From Janibacter cremeus (GTDB taxonomy: Bacteria > Actinomycetota > Actinomycetes > Actinomycetales > Dermatophilaceae): a stretch of 64,000 bases of DNA. Shown here piece by piece: positions 16,551 to 25,119 of the stretch; the stretch's first letter is position 1; every line of letters starts with the position of its first letter. The DNA lies in the NCBI RefSeq assembly GCF_029395675.1, contig NZ_CP115184.1, forward strand, positions 2,604,001 to 2,668,000. Direction: 5' to 3'. The notes under the pieces are model-generated. The model was not told the DNA's origin and ran no database searches. It saw only the letters and a list, made by a program, of their open reading frames with translations. The translations under genes were made by a program, and so were the position numbers.

Positions 16551-17992
16551 GCACCAGGGTCTTCGCCGAGGAGCCGGGGATCACCACGGACGGGCTGCCC
16601 GTCGAGCGCGAGCTGCCCGATCGGGTCGGGGTGATCGTCCTCGGCGGTGGCCTCGCGGGGGCAGCCGCGATGCTCGCCGCCGCCGAGGAAGGGCAGTACG
16701 CCGTCCTGCTCGAGAAGCTGCCGGTCCTCGGCGGGTCGACGATCCGCTCCGCCGGGCTGAGCGCCTTCGTCGGCACCGACGAGCAGCGCGAGCAGGGCAT
16801 CGAGGACTCCGAGGAGCTGCTGCGCGAGGACCTCCTGAGGGTCGGCCTGTACCGCAACGACCCCGAGCTCGTCGACGCCTACGTCGAGCACCAGGCCGTG
16901 ACCTACCGGTGGCTCAAGGACCACGGGGTGGCGTACGGGCACATCCACGCCGCCTCAGGTCAGTCGGTCCCGCGCTCGCACCCGAGCGACACGACCGCCA
17001 TGCTGCGCAGTCTCTTCACCGCCGCGGGAGCCCTGGGCGCCCGCATCATCACCGACGCCCCCGTGGAACGGCTCGTCGTCGAGGAGGGTCGGGTGATCGG
17101 GGTCGTCGTCGATCGGGACGGGCAACGGCACACGATCCGCTGCGACGCCGTCGTCGTCGCGACCGGCGGCTTCGCCCGGGACCGCGAGCTGCTCGACAGG
17201 GTCGCCCCCCAGATGGAGCACGCCCTCCTGGCGGGCGGTCCGGGCAACAGTGGTGACGGCATGGTCATGGCCCAGGCCCTGGGCGCCGGCGTGCGCGACC
17301 TGCCGTGGATCAAGGGCACCTACGGGATCTACGCCGAGTCGCACCCCGACGAGGACGGCACCGGCATCCTCGCGGTCTACAAGGGCGCGATCATGGTCGA
17401 CGTCCACGGGCACCGCTTCGTCGACGAGTCGCGTCCGTACAAGGAGCTCGGCGACGCCAGCCTCGCCCGCGAGAACGGCTGGACCTGGCAGGTCTTCGAC
17501 TCACGCGCCATGGCGCTCGGCAGCGACGAGGTGCCGATCTACGACTTCGCCAACCGTCTCTCCGCCGGGATGCTCGAGGTGGCCGACACGATCGAGGAGC
17601 TCGCCGTGCGGCTCGGGACCGACCCGGGAGTGCTCGAGGCGACGGTGGCGGAGTACAACGCCCGTCTCGTCAGCGGTGACCCCGACCCGCTCGGTCGCGA
17701 GCACCTCGTCGGCGCCGTCGGGCGTCCCACGCCGATCGACGCCCCTCCCTTCTACGCCCAGCGCTCCGGCACGGTCGTCCTCGCGACCTACTGCGGCCTC
17801 ACCGTCGACCCGCGGATGCGGGTGCTCGACGTCTACGGGGAGCCGATCGAGCGCCTCTACGCCGCCGGGGAGGTCGTCGGTGGCCTCCACGGGGCCGGCT
17901 ACATGACGGGTACGAGCATCGGGAAGTCGGCGATCTTCGGCCGGCTCGCCGGCCGGTACGCCGCTCACGAGGAGAGTGAGCTCGAGTGGTGA
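16547..17992 (+). CDS. FAD-dependent dehydrogenase 1 (fumarate reductase/ketosteroid dehydrogenase-like)
   Basis: This 481-residue flavoprotein has an N-terminal FAD-binding motif GGGLAGAAAM (residues 33-42), the second motif LGGSTIRSAGLSAF and the C-terminal FAD motif RLYAAGEVVGGLHGAGYMTGTSIG. Relatives desaturate ring ketones or reduce/oxidise enoates. The ATG overlaps the lyase stop (ATGA) and the SDR start overlaps its end, so it is translationally embedded in the operon. It is one of three divergent flavoproteins of this type within 7 kb. Confidence 0.85.
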   Translation: MSTRVFAEEPGITTDGLPVERELPDRVGVIVLGGGLAGAAAMLAAAEEGQYAVLLEKLPVLGGSTIRSAGLSAFVGTDEQREQGIEDSEELLREDLLRVGLYRNDPELVDAYVEHQAVTYRWLKDHGVAYGHIHAASGQSVPRSHPSDTTAMLRSLFTAAGALGARIITDAPVERLVVEEGRVIGVVVDRDGQRHTIRCDAVVVATGGFARDRELLDRVAPQMEHALLAGGPGNSGDGMVMAQALGAGVRDLPWIKGTYGIYAESHPDEDGTGILAVYKGAIMVDVHGHRFVDESRPYKELGDASLARENGWTWQVFDSRAMALGSDEVPIYDFANRLSAGMLEVADTIEELAVRLGTDPGVLEATVAEYNARLVSGDPDPLGREHLVGAVGRPTPIDAPPFYAQRSGTVVLATYCGLTVDPRMRVLDVYGEPIERLYAAGEVVGGLHGAGYMTGTSIGKSAIFGRLAGRYAAHEESELEW

Positions 17993-18789
17993 CCACGACC
18001 CCGCGCGAAGGGGGGAGCGGCTCCCCCTTCGACATGACCGGGCGGGTGGCCGTCGTCGTCGGCGCCTCCGCGGGTGGCCTCGGCCAGGAGGCGGCGCGTG
18101 CCCTCGCCGCCGCCGGTGCGACCGTCGCCGTGGCCAACCTCGCCCCCCTGGGGGACGAGATCGAGAAGGTCCGTGCGTCCCTGCCGGGCTCCGGTCACTC
18201 CGCACACGTCGTCGACGTCACCGACGAGAGCTCGGTCCGGGAGCTCGCCGAGCAGGTGCTGGGGCAGCACGGCCGGGTGGACTCGGTGGTCAACGCCGCC
18301 GGCATCATGCTGCGCAAGGGCTACGCCGAGACCTCGGTCGAGGAGTTCGAGCGGATCATCAAGGTCAATCTCGTCGGCTGCTGGATCGTGGGCCGGGAGT
18401 TCGGCCCCCGCCTGGCGGCGTTGGGCGGCGGGCAGATCGTCAACCTCACGACCGTGTACGCCGAGCGCGTCGGCCCGATCCCGGAGAGCGCCTACTACGC
18501 GAGCAAGGCGGGCGTGGTCAACGTGACCCGCTCCCTGGCCAGCGAGCTCGGCCGCGACCGCGTCACCGTCAACGCCCTCGCCCCCGCCGTGTTCTACCCG
18601 ACGGCGATGACCATGCCCCTGAAGGACGACCCCGACCAGCTGGAGTGGTTCGCGCAGCGCACCATGCTCGGCCGGCTCGGCGACGTCGACGCCGACTTCG
18701 CCGGCCCGCTCCTCCTCCTCGCCTCCCCGGCGAGCAGCTACATCACCGGACAGGTGCTCTACATCGACGGCGGCTGGTCCGCCTGGTGA
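17986..18789 (+). CDS. Short-chain dehydrogenase/reductase
   Basis: This 267-residue SDR has a cofactor motif VVVGASAGGLGQEAA, the structural motif NAAGIM, and a catalytic YxxxK in YYASKAG. The residue usually a catalytic Ser, 13 or so before the Tyr, appears as Thr in NLTTVYAERVG; Thr can function but is uncommon. It probably interconverts a ring alcohol and ketone. GTG at 17986 or 17989 are both possible starts, overlapping the end of the preceding gene. Confidence 0.87.
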   Translation: MVTTTPREGGSGSPFDMTGRVAVVVGASAGGLGQEAARALAAAGATVAVANLAPLGDEIEKVRASLPGSGHSAHVVDVTDESSVRELAEQVLGQHGRVDSVVNAAGIMLRKGYAETSVEEFERIIKVNLVGCWIVGREFGPRLAALGGGQIVNLTTVYAERVGPIPESAYYASKAGVVNVTRSLASELGRDRVTVNALAPAVFYPTAMTMPLKDDPDQLEWFAQRTMLGRLGDVDADFAGPLLLLASPASSYITGQVLYIDGGWSAW

Positions 18790-18846
18790 GGCCCTGACCG
18801 CCCCCATGCACGCACACCGATACATCCCGAACGAAGGACACACACG

Positions 18847-19443
18847 ATGACTGCTGACCGCACCGCCCTCCTCATGCTCGACTACCAGGTCGCCCTGGGT
18901 CAGGAGGGTGATCTCTGCCTGGCCCCGCCGTTGGCGGCCCAGGTCCGTGAGCGTGGCGTCGTCGCGACCGCCTCGCGCGTGCTGGGGGCGGCCCGTGAGG
19001 CGGGTGTACCCGTCTTCCACATCCGCCTGGCCTTCGACCCGGCCTACCGGCTGCGGACGAATCTGCTGCCCCGGTTCGACGGGTACCCGACGAACCAGAA
19101 GATGAAGATCGGGTCCCCGGAGACGGAGTTCCTGCCCGAGCTGGCTCCGGCCGAGGGGGAGGCCGTCGTCACCAAGGGGTGCGTCGACCCCTTCGTCGGC
19201 ACCCCGCTGCGTGAGGTCCTCGCCGGGAACGGGATCGATCACGTCGTCCTCGGGGGCATCGCCACCCACCTGGTCGTGGAGTCCGCCGCCCGCCACGCGA
19301 GCGACTCCGGCCTGCAGGTGAGCATCGTCGAGGACATGTGCGCCACTCCCGACCCGGCACTGCACGAGCACGCCGTCGCCAAGACCCTGCCCCTCTTCGG
19401 CACGGTCACCACGGCCGACGAGGTCGTCGGGAGCTGGGCATGA
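18847..19443 (+). CDS. Isochorismatase-fold hydrolase lacking the nucleophilic cysteine
   Basis: This 198-residue protein has the isochorismatase/cysteine-hydrolase fold: Asp in LMLDYQ, Lys in VVTKGCVDPF, and the cis-peptide segment GGIATHLVVESAARHA. In amidases of the family (nicotinamidase, maleamate amidase) that segment holds the nucleophilic Cys (T-x-x-C-V); here it is Val. True isochorismatases such as EntB and PhzD also lack the Cys and hydrolyse vinyl ethers. An amidase role is therefore unlikely, and hydrolysis of an enol ether or a non-catalytic role is possible. The gene following it overlaps by ATGA. Confidence 0.8.
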   Translation: MTADRTALLMLDYQVALGQEGDLCLAPPLAAQVRERGVVATASRVLGAAREAGVPVFHIRLAFDPAYRLRTNLLPRFDGYPTNQKMKIGSPETEFLPELAPAEGEAVVTKGCVDPFVGTPLREVLAGNGIDHVVLGGIATHLVVESAARHASDSGLQVSIVEDMCATPDPALHEHAVAKTLPLFGTVTTADEVVGSWA

Positions 19444-20897
19444 GCGCGCGCACCCATGACGTGATCGTCGTCGGCTCTGGCATCGCCGGTCTGTCATCGG
19501 CGATCAGCGCGCACGAGGCCGGAGCCAGGGTCCTCCTCCTCGACCGGGCCACCGAGAGCGAAGCGGGAGGCAACACCCGGTACACCGAGGCCTACATGCG
19601 GATGGCCTCGGTCGACGAACCCGCGGACGGACTCGCTGATGCACTCGTCGACGACTTCATGGGACACCCCGACCCCGGCCTGACCGCGGACCTGACGAAG
19701 TCGTGGGAGAAGCGCTCCCCGCTGCTGCGGGCACATCCGATGGTCGACCTGGACTACGTCGAGACCTTCGTGGAGAGCGCCGGCCCGACCCTGCGGTGGC
19801 TCGAGGGCCACGGCATGTCCTTCGGTCAGCTGCCGACGCTGTTCCTCACCGTCTCCACGACCCGCCTGGCACCGATAGGCGGGGGGCAGGCGCTCGTGGA
19901 GACCCTCAGCCGTCGGGCCAAGGAGCTCGGCATCGACTTCTCCTACGAGAGCACGGTGCGCGAGCTCGTCGTCGACGAGGGTGTCGTGACCGGTGTCGTC
20001 GCTGCGACCCCCCAGGGGCGCGTGACGCACAGTGGCACGGTCGTCCTCGCTTGCGGTGGGTACGAGGGCAATGCCGAGATGATGGCCCGCTACCACGGGG
20101 ACAAGGCGATGACGTGCCGCCCGGTGGCCCGCGGGGGCAACTACAACAAGGGTGAGGGCCTCGAGATGGCCTTGGCCGCGGGCGCGGCGACGGCCGGTAA
20201 CTTCAGCCTCTTCCACGCCGAGCCGATCGATCCCCGCTCGGGCGACCCGGAGGCGGCGATCATGGCCTTCACCTACGGCGTGCTCGTCAACGTCCACGGC
20301 CGGCGCTTCGTGGACGAGGCCCGCGGCCCGATCGACGCCTGGTACGAGCGGACCACCCGCGACATCCAGGCCCAGGACCGGGGCATGGCGTGGATGATCC
20401 TCGACGCCGCAGGCCAGGCCGTGCCCAACATCAGGACAGCCATCCGCACCGAGGAGCCGGCGGTCACCGCAGGGACGATCGAGGAGCTGGCGGCTGCCCT
20501 CGACCTCGACCCCACCACCCTGGTGGCGACCATGGATGAGTACAACGCAGCCTGCCCCGAGGGCGAGTGGGACGTCACCCGGCCCGACGGCATGGCCACA
20601 CAGGGCCTGCACCCCGCCAAGAGCAACTGGGCCCGCCCGATCAGCCAAGGACCCTTCGCGGCCTACCCGATCATGGCGGCCAACGTCTTCACCTTCGGCG
20701 GGCTCAAGGTCGACGCCTCCTCCCGCGTCATCGACCGCGACGGACGAGCCATCCCCGGCCTGTACGCAGCCGGTGAGATGACCGGTCTGTACTACTCGAA
20801 CTACGTCGGGTCGACGTCGGTGTTGCGCGGGGCCACCTTCGGCCGGATCGCTGGTGCCGGGGCCGCCGAGAGCCGAAGGGAGTCACTCGCCTCATGA
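19440..20897 (+). CDS. FAD-dependent dehydrogenase 2 (TcuA/KstD-like)
   Basis: This 485-residue flavoprotein has FAD motif VVGSGIAGLSSAIS near residue 10, then EAGGNTRYTEAYMRM, reminiscent of tricarballylate dehydrogenase TcuA. The C-terminal FAD motif is GLYAAGEMTGLYYSNYVGSTSVLRG. It likely removes hydrogens from a ring or an acid intermediate. The ATG at 19440 overlaps the stop of the isochorismatase-fold gene; a longer in-frame extension runs through that gene and is not credible. Its own stop overlaps the next ATG. Confidence 0.85.
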   Translation: MSARTHDVIVVGSGIAGLSSAISAHEAGARVLLLDRATESEAGGNTRYTEAYMRMASVDEPADGLADALVDDFMGHPDPGLTADLTKSWEKRSPLLRAHPMVDLDYVETFVESAGPTLRWLEGHGMSFGQLPTLFLTVSTTRLAPIGGGQALVETLSRRAKELGIDFSYESTVRELVVDEGVVTGVVAATPQGRVTHSGTVVLACGGYEGNAEMMARYHGDKAMTCRPVARGGNYNKGEGLEMALAAGAATAGNFSLFHAEPIDPRSGDPEAAIMAFTYGVLVNVHGRRFVDEARGPIDAWYERTTRDIQAQDRGMAWMILDAAGQAVPNIRTAIRTEEPAVTAGTIEELAAALDLDPTTLVATMDEYNAACPEGEWDVTRPDGMATQGLHPAKSNWARPISQGPFAAYPIMAANVFTFGGLKVDASSRVIDRDGRAIPGLYAAGEMTGLYYSNYVGSTSVLRGATFGRIAGAGAAESRRESLAS

Positions 20898-21700
20898 GGA
20901 TCTGGCACCAGTCCTTCACCGTCCTCGACGATGTGCCCCACTACCGGGACGCGCTGCAGCGCCACCTGTCCGCAGCTGCCGGGTCGGAGCACTCCGTCGA
21001 CCTGCACGGGATGCGGGCGGGGACCTACCCGAGTGAGTATCCGGGAACCCACATCAAGTACGCCTATCTCTCGGGTCTCCACAAGGACCAGTTCGTCGAG
21101 GCGGCGCTGCGGGCGCAGGACGAGGGGTACGACGCCTACTTCATCGCGACGATCCCGGACACGGCCTACGAGGAGGTCCGCTCGCTCGTGGACATCCCGG
21201 TCGTGGCCCTGGGGCAGACGAGCGCCCTCATGGCGGCCCAGCTCGGGCGCCGGGTCGGCATCGTCAACTTCATCGCCGAGCTCGAGCCCCAGCTGCGTCG
21301 CAACATGGAGGTGTACGGGCTCGACCGGATCGTCGGCCCGATCCACCAGGTGGAGCGGGCGTTCACCGACATCATGGATGCGTATGCCGACCCAGGGCCG
21401 CTGACCGAGGCCTTCACGGTCGCGGCCCGCGCCGCCGTCGCGGACGGGGCCGACGTCATCGTCCCGGGCGAGGGGCCCCTCAACGTCTTCCTCGCCGACC
21501 AGGGCATCAGCCGGATCGACGACGTGCCGGTCGTCGACTCGATGGGCACCTGCGTGCGGGTCGCGCTCCTGCGCGCAGCTCAGTACCGCGAGCAGGGCCT
21601 GGTCGCGTCACGGCGCGGCTTCTTCGGGGAGCAGCCTCCCAGGGGTCTCGTCGACGCGGCCCGCGCCTTCTACGGCCTCGACTCCCCGGCCGACTCGTGA
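20894..21700 (+). CDS. Asp/Glu racemase-fold protein lacking both catalytic cysteines
   Basis: This 268-residue protein resembles the Asp/Glu/hydantoin racemase and maleate isomerase superfamily (e.g. AYFIATIPDTAYEEVRSLVDIPVVALGQTSALMAAQLGRRVGIV). Active members use one Cys in each half. Here the first site reads ATIPD instead of a Cys-containing motif, and the second reads PGEGPLN instead of a GC motif. Racemisation or cis-trans isomerisation by the usual two-thiol mechanism therefore seems excluded. It overlaps both neighbours (ATGA before, GTGATG after), so stoichiometric expression with the flavoproteins is likely. The function is unknown. Confidence 0.75.
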   Translation: MRIWHQSFTVLDDVPHYRDALQRHLSAAAGSEHSVDLHGMRAGTYPSEYPGTHIKYAYLSGLHKDQFVEAALRAQDEGYDAYFIATIPDTAYEEVRSLVDIPVVALGQTSALMAAQLGRRVGIVNFIAELEPQLRRNMEVYGLDRIVGPIHQVERAFTDIMDAYADPGPLTEAFTVAARAAVADGADVIVPGEGPLNVFLADQGISRIDDVPVVDSMGTCVRVALLRAAQYREQGLVASRRGFFGEQPPRGLVDAARAFYGLDSPADS

Positions 21701-23049
21701 TGGAGACCGTCGACGTGGACGTGGCCGTCGCAGGTGGTGGCGCGTGCGGTGTCATGGCGGCATTGCGGACGAGCGAGAATCCTGACCTCGTCGTCGCCGT
21801 CTTCGAGAAGAGCACCCGCGAGGGCTGCAACGCCGACGTCTCCTCGGGCAGCCTCGCCGCGGGCGGGACCCGGCTGCAACGGGAGGCAGGGATCGAGGAC
21901 TCCCCGCAGCAGCACTGCGACGACATCATCGCCAACTCCGGTGACGAGATGCTGCGCCCCCTGGTCAGGGCACTCTGCGAGGTGGCGCCCCGGTACGTGG
22001 ACTGGATCGGCGACACCCTCGGGTACCCGCTCGAGGTCGGTGTCGACATGCCCCGCAAGGGGATGAGCGTGCCCCGACTGCACGCAGACCCCGAGCGCAG
22101 GGGTGGCGGGCCGCTCATGGCCTTCCTGCGGGCCGAGCTGGCCTCTCGCGACAACGTCGCCTTCGTCGACGAGGCGCCCGTGCGCCGCCTGCTGACCGAA
22201 CCGGACCCCGAGCACCCGCGTCAGCAGCGGGTCATCGGCTTCGTGGCCGAGCAGAACGGCGAGGCCATCGAGGTCCGGGCGACGACGACCGTGGTCGCCA
22301 CGGACGGTTTCGCCAACAACCCCGACCTCATGCGGCGGTTCGCGTCGGGCCTCGGCACCCCCTTCTACGGCGGGGTGAGCACCTCGACCGGCGACAGCAT
22401 CGCCTGGCTCGAGCCCCTCGGTGCGCAGTGGACGCACATGGAGGCCTGCCTGCGGCACGGTCAGGTGACCCTGGGCCACGGGACCCGGGTCAACCCTGCC
22501 CTGCCCTGGGCAGGTGCCGTCCTGATGAACACCGCGGGTGATCGATTCGTCGACGAGCAGGCCTTCGGCTACTCGGGGCTCGCGGGGCGGATCCAGGCGC
22601 AGCCGGGCGAGCGGGCACTCATGGTGTGGGACGAGCAGGCGATGGCGGAGACCATCACCTCGGAGATGATGCGTGACTCCCTGGCCGCCGGCGCGATCCG
22701 TGAGGCTGAGGACGTGGCCGACTTGTCCCGGCAGGTTGGCATCCCCTACGAGGCCTTGGCGGAGGCCATGCGTCCGGTGGCGGGTCGTCGCCCCCAGCAG
22801 GGACGTCTGCACCACACCTGGCTGACCCACGGGGTCCTGACGACCCAGGGCGGCGCGCTCATCGACCCTCGCTGTCGCGTCGTGCGGATCGACGGTTCGA
22901 CCGTGAGCGGCTTGCGGGTCGGGGGCGGCAGCGCCGTGGGCACCGCCGGGCCCGACTCGCAGGGCTACTCCTCGGGTGGCGGTCTCATGGCGGCCATGGG
23001 AGCCGGATGGATCATCGGCGAGGAGCTCGCGACCGGGGTCACATCATGA
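21697..23049 (+). CDS. FAD-dependent dehydrogenase 3 (fumarate reductase-like flavoprotein)
   Basis: This 450-residue flavoprotein has FAD motif VAGGGACGVMAALRTSE at the N-terminus and GSAVGTAGPDSQGYSSGGGLMAAMGAGW at the C-terminus. The segment EGCNADVSSGSLAAGGTR matches the second FAD contact. It is the shortest and most divergent of the three flavoproteins here. It may start at GTG 21697 or ATG 21700, both overlapping the racemase-fold stop. Its 3-prime end overlaps the convergent flavin reductase gene by 11 bases, leaving no room for an intergenic terminator. Confidence 0.82.
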   Translation: MMETVDVDVAVAGGGACGVMAALRTSENPDLVVAVFEKSTREGCNADVSSGSLAAGGTRLQREAGIEDSPQQHCDDIIANSGDEMLRPLVRALCEVAPRYVDWIGDTLGYPLEVGVDMPRKGMSVPRLHADPERRGGGPLMAFLRAELASRDNVAFVDEAPVRRLLTEPDPEHPRQQRVIGFVAEQNGEAIEVRATTTVVATDGFANNPDLMRRFASGLGTPFYGGVSTSTGDSIAWLEPLGAQWTHMEACLRHGQVTLGHGTRVNPALPWAGAVLMNTAGDRFVDEQAFGYSGLAGRIQAQPGERALMVWDEQAMAETITSEMMRDSLAAGAIREAEDVADLSRQVGIPYEALAEAMRPVAGRRPQQGRLHHTWLTHGVLTTQGGALIDPRCRVVRIDGSTVSGLRVGGGSAVGTAGPDSQGYSSGGGLMAAMGAGWIIGEELATGVTS

Positions 23050-24274
23050 ACCAGCTGCGGTAGGCCTGCAGCACCTCGCTGCTCTCGCCACCCCGCAGCG
23101 AGGTGCTCACCTCGGCGGCCGCCTCCTGGAGCGCGCCGAGCCATCCGCGCACCGTGTGCGCCGACGCGCCCTGCGGTAGCTGCGTCAGGCGCAGGACCAT
23201 GGCCACCGTGCCGCCCGGGTCGAAGACGGGCACCATGATCGAACCGAGGTCATAGCGGGTGTCCTCGCAGATGTCGATCGGCTCGAAGAAGTCGGACATC
23301 TCGGAGAGCACCTCGCGCACCGCACGCTCACGGCTCGGTGTCAGGGGGCCGGAGGCGTACTCCTCGAGCGCCTCGTGCATGCGTGCGTACTGCACCGCAC
23401 CCACGGCGCCCACCTGGACCACGGAGTAGCCGTCACGTCGAACCGTCTCGAGGCGCCGGCGGTACCTGGCCTGAACCTCCTCGTCCGCCGGGGCCTTGGC
23501 GCACCAGGCGTCCTGGACCTCCTGCGAGGCGTGGGCGACGTACACGTCCCCGATGGGGGGAATGAGCGGGATCCGCTCGCCCAGCCGCTCGTAGACCTCG
23601 GCCGTCCCGGCATAGGCAGAGTCAGCGGTCGTCATCTCGTCCTCGCTCAGTGCGGTGAGGACGGCGGCTTCGCAGCCGTACCGGTCGGCGAGGCGTCGGA
23701 TGTGTGGTCTGGCCGTCTCGGCGAGCCGGAGCGCCTCGATGAAGTCGCCGTCGCCGAGCGCGGACAGTCCCTTGGGGTTGAAGCCGCCGTATCCACCCTG
23801 GAAGAACAGCAACGGCGTGACCGGCCGGACGATCTCGAGGTCGTCGACGGCGCACAGGGTGATGTAGTGGTCACCCGCGAGGACCTCCTGGTCCAGCCGG
23901 CAGTGGATGATGGCCACTGCGTCATCGAGGACGGGGGCACCTGTGGACGAGGGCTGCCAGCCCACGTGATCGAACTTGTCATCCGCCGGAATGGCCATCG
24001 TGCGGCACACGTCGGTCTGGTCGTGCGCCAGGACGTTGATGACCAGTGCAGGGCACTCTCGTAGACGGGCATAGGTGCCCGACCCCACGCCGGGCATGAA
24101 CGAGACGATGGCAGGCTCCAGGGAGACCGAGCTGAAGGTTCCGACGACCATCCCGACCGGATCGCCGTCCGGGTGCACTCCCGTGACCACGACGACCCCC
24201 GTCGGGTAGTGGCCGAGGACCTCGCGGAAGGTCGCGGCGTCGAAGCGCCGCTCGAGCTGCTGGTCCTGTGTCAT
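23039..24274 (-). CDS. Flavin reductase fused to an IclR-type effector-binding domain
   Basis: This 411-residue protein has two parts. Residues 1-165 are a flavin reductase-like FMN-binding split barrel (FREVLGHYPTGVVVVTG, GTFSSVSLEPAIVSFMPG), the partner type of HsaA-like monooxygenases. Residues of about 190-400 resemble the IclR C-terminal ligand-binding domain (IPLIPPIGDVYVAHASQEVQDAW, GYSVVQVGAVGAVQYARMHEAL), with no DNA-binding helix-turn-helix. It probably supplies reduced flavin to the two monooxygenases; the second domain may sense a pathway aromatic and gate the reductase. The start at 24274 has AGGAGG 5 bases upstream; a longer reading is not supported. Confidence 0.8.
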   Translation of the reverse strand: MTQDQQLERRFDAATFREVLGHYPTGVVVVTGVHPDGDPVGMVVGTFSSVSLEPAIVSFMPGVGSGTYARLRECPALVINVLAHDQTDVCRTMAIPADDKFDHVGWQPSSTGAPVLDDAVAIIHCRLDQEVLAGDHYITLCAVDDLEIVRPVTPLLFFQGGYGGFNPKGLSALGDGDFIEALRLAETARPHIRRLADRYGCEAAVLTALSEDEMTTADSAYAGTAEVYERLGERIPLIPPIGDVYVAHASQEVQDAWCAKAPADEEVQARYRRRLETVRRDGYSVVQVGAVGAVQYARMHEALEEYASGPLTPSRERAVREVLSEMSDFFEPIDICEDTRYDLGSIMVPVFDPGGTVAMVLRLTQLPQGASAHTVRGWLGALQEAAAEVSTSLRGGESSEVLQAYRSWFMM

Positions 24275-24322
24275 GTGAGCCTCCTCGTTGAGTCCCAGAG
24301 CCGGGCTCCCAGTCGGGCAGCC

Positions 24323-24338
24323 TGTAGCGGATACTACA
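24323..24338. promoter_or_regulatory. Operator of the TetR regulon between reductase and TetR genes
   Basis: TGTAGC-GGAT-ACTACA: same half-sites and spacer as at 12461 and 25823. It lies in the divergent region of the flavin reductase and the first tetR gene and could regulate both, including autoregulation. Confidence 0.68.
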
Positions 24339-24474
24339 GCGAGAGTAGCGATGGATCTCTTGTGGATCAAGCGCCGATCACGGCCCAGGCCCGCTGCGGA
24401 TGCTCGTCCCTGTATGTTGAACTCCAGAACGGTGCACGCACCGTCAGTCGACGAGTTGGTGAGGGGACCGGGTC

Positions 24475-25119
24475 ATGCCGCGCAAGACCGACCGAGTCCA
24501 CAAGCAGGGTGAGGAGTCTCGTGTTGCGATCCTGCGGGCCACCCTGGAGATCGCCGCATCCTCAGGGTACGACGGGACGACGGTGGCCAAGGTGGTCGAG
24601 CAGACCGGACTGCCGGCCAGCTCGATCTACTGGCACTTCGGGAACAAGGACAAGCTGCTGGCAGCCACACTGGAGTACTCCTACCGCCAATGGCGGCCCA
24701 CGGCGCCGACCTGGGTGCGCAGGGACGAGCCCGAGGACCTGCGCGAGCGACTGGAGCAACGATTCCAGCGGGCTGCCCAGTCGCTCATCGAGACACCCCA
24801 GTTCTGGCAGCTCGGCCTGCTGCTGACACTCCAGAAGCGGGTCAAGGAGCCCGAGGCGCGGACCCGGTACCTCGAGGTGCGACGGGACACCGAGGATGCG
24901 ATGACCCAGTGGTGGACCGAGGTCCTCCTCCCCGAGGCCTTCGACGACGACGAGGACCGTGTCGCTGCCGCCCGGACCATGGCCAGGACGCACATGGTGC
25001 TGATGGACGGTCTGTTCGTCCACGTACGGTCGAGCTCGGCCAAGGACGTGCGTCGCCTGACCACCCTCGTCGCCTCCGGGTGGGCCGAGCACCTTCAGCA
25101 GATCGGGTGGGTGCGATGA
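24475..25119 (+). CDS. TetR-family transcriptional regulator 1
   Basis: This 214-residue regulator has an N-terminal TetR helix-turn-helix (TTVAKVVEQTGLPASSIYWHFGNKDKLLAATL, written here in two stretches: recognition helix GLPASSIYWHFGNKDKL). The C-terminal domain is not assigned to a ligand class. It is cotranscribed with and overlaps the second tetR gene. The two share the recognition-helix pattern GLP-SS-YWHF--KD-L, so they may bind the same operator, possibly as a heterodimer. It is the best candidate, with its partner, for binding the TGTAGT-N4-ACTACA sites. Confidence 0.9.
   Translation: MPRKTDRVHKQGEESRVAILRATLEIAASSGYDGTTVAKVVEQTGLPASSIYWHFGNKDKLLAATLEYSYRQWRPTAPTWVRRDEPEDLRERLEQRFQRAAQSLIETPQFWQLGLLLTLQKRVKEPEARTRYLEVRRDTEDAMTQWWTEVLLPEAFDDDEDRVAAARTMARTHMVLMDGLFVHVRSSSAKDVRRLTTLVASGWAEHLQQIGWVR

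Noticed and set aside
18847-21700. A nicotinate-type maleamate amidase/maleate isomerase pair
   Set aside because: Both proteins have the right folds, but the catalytic Cys residues of NicF- and NicE-type enzymes are absent, and no pyridine-ring genes were recognised.
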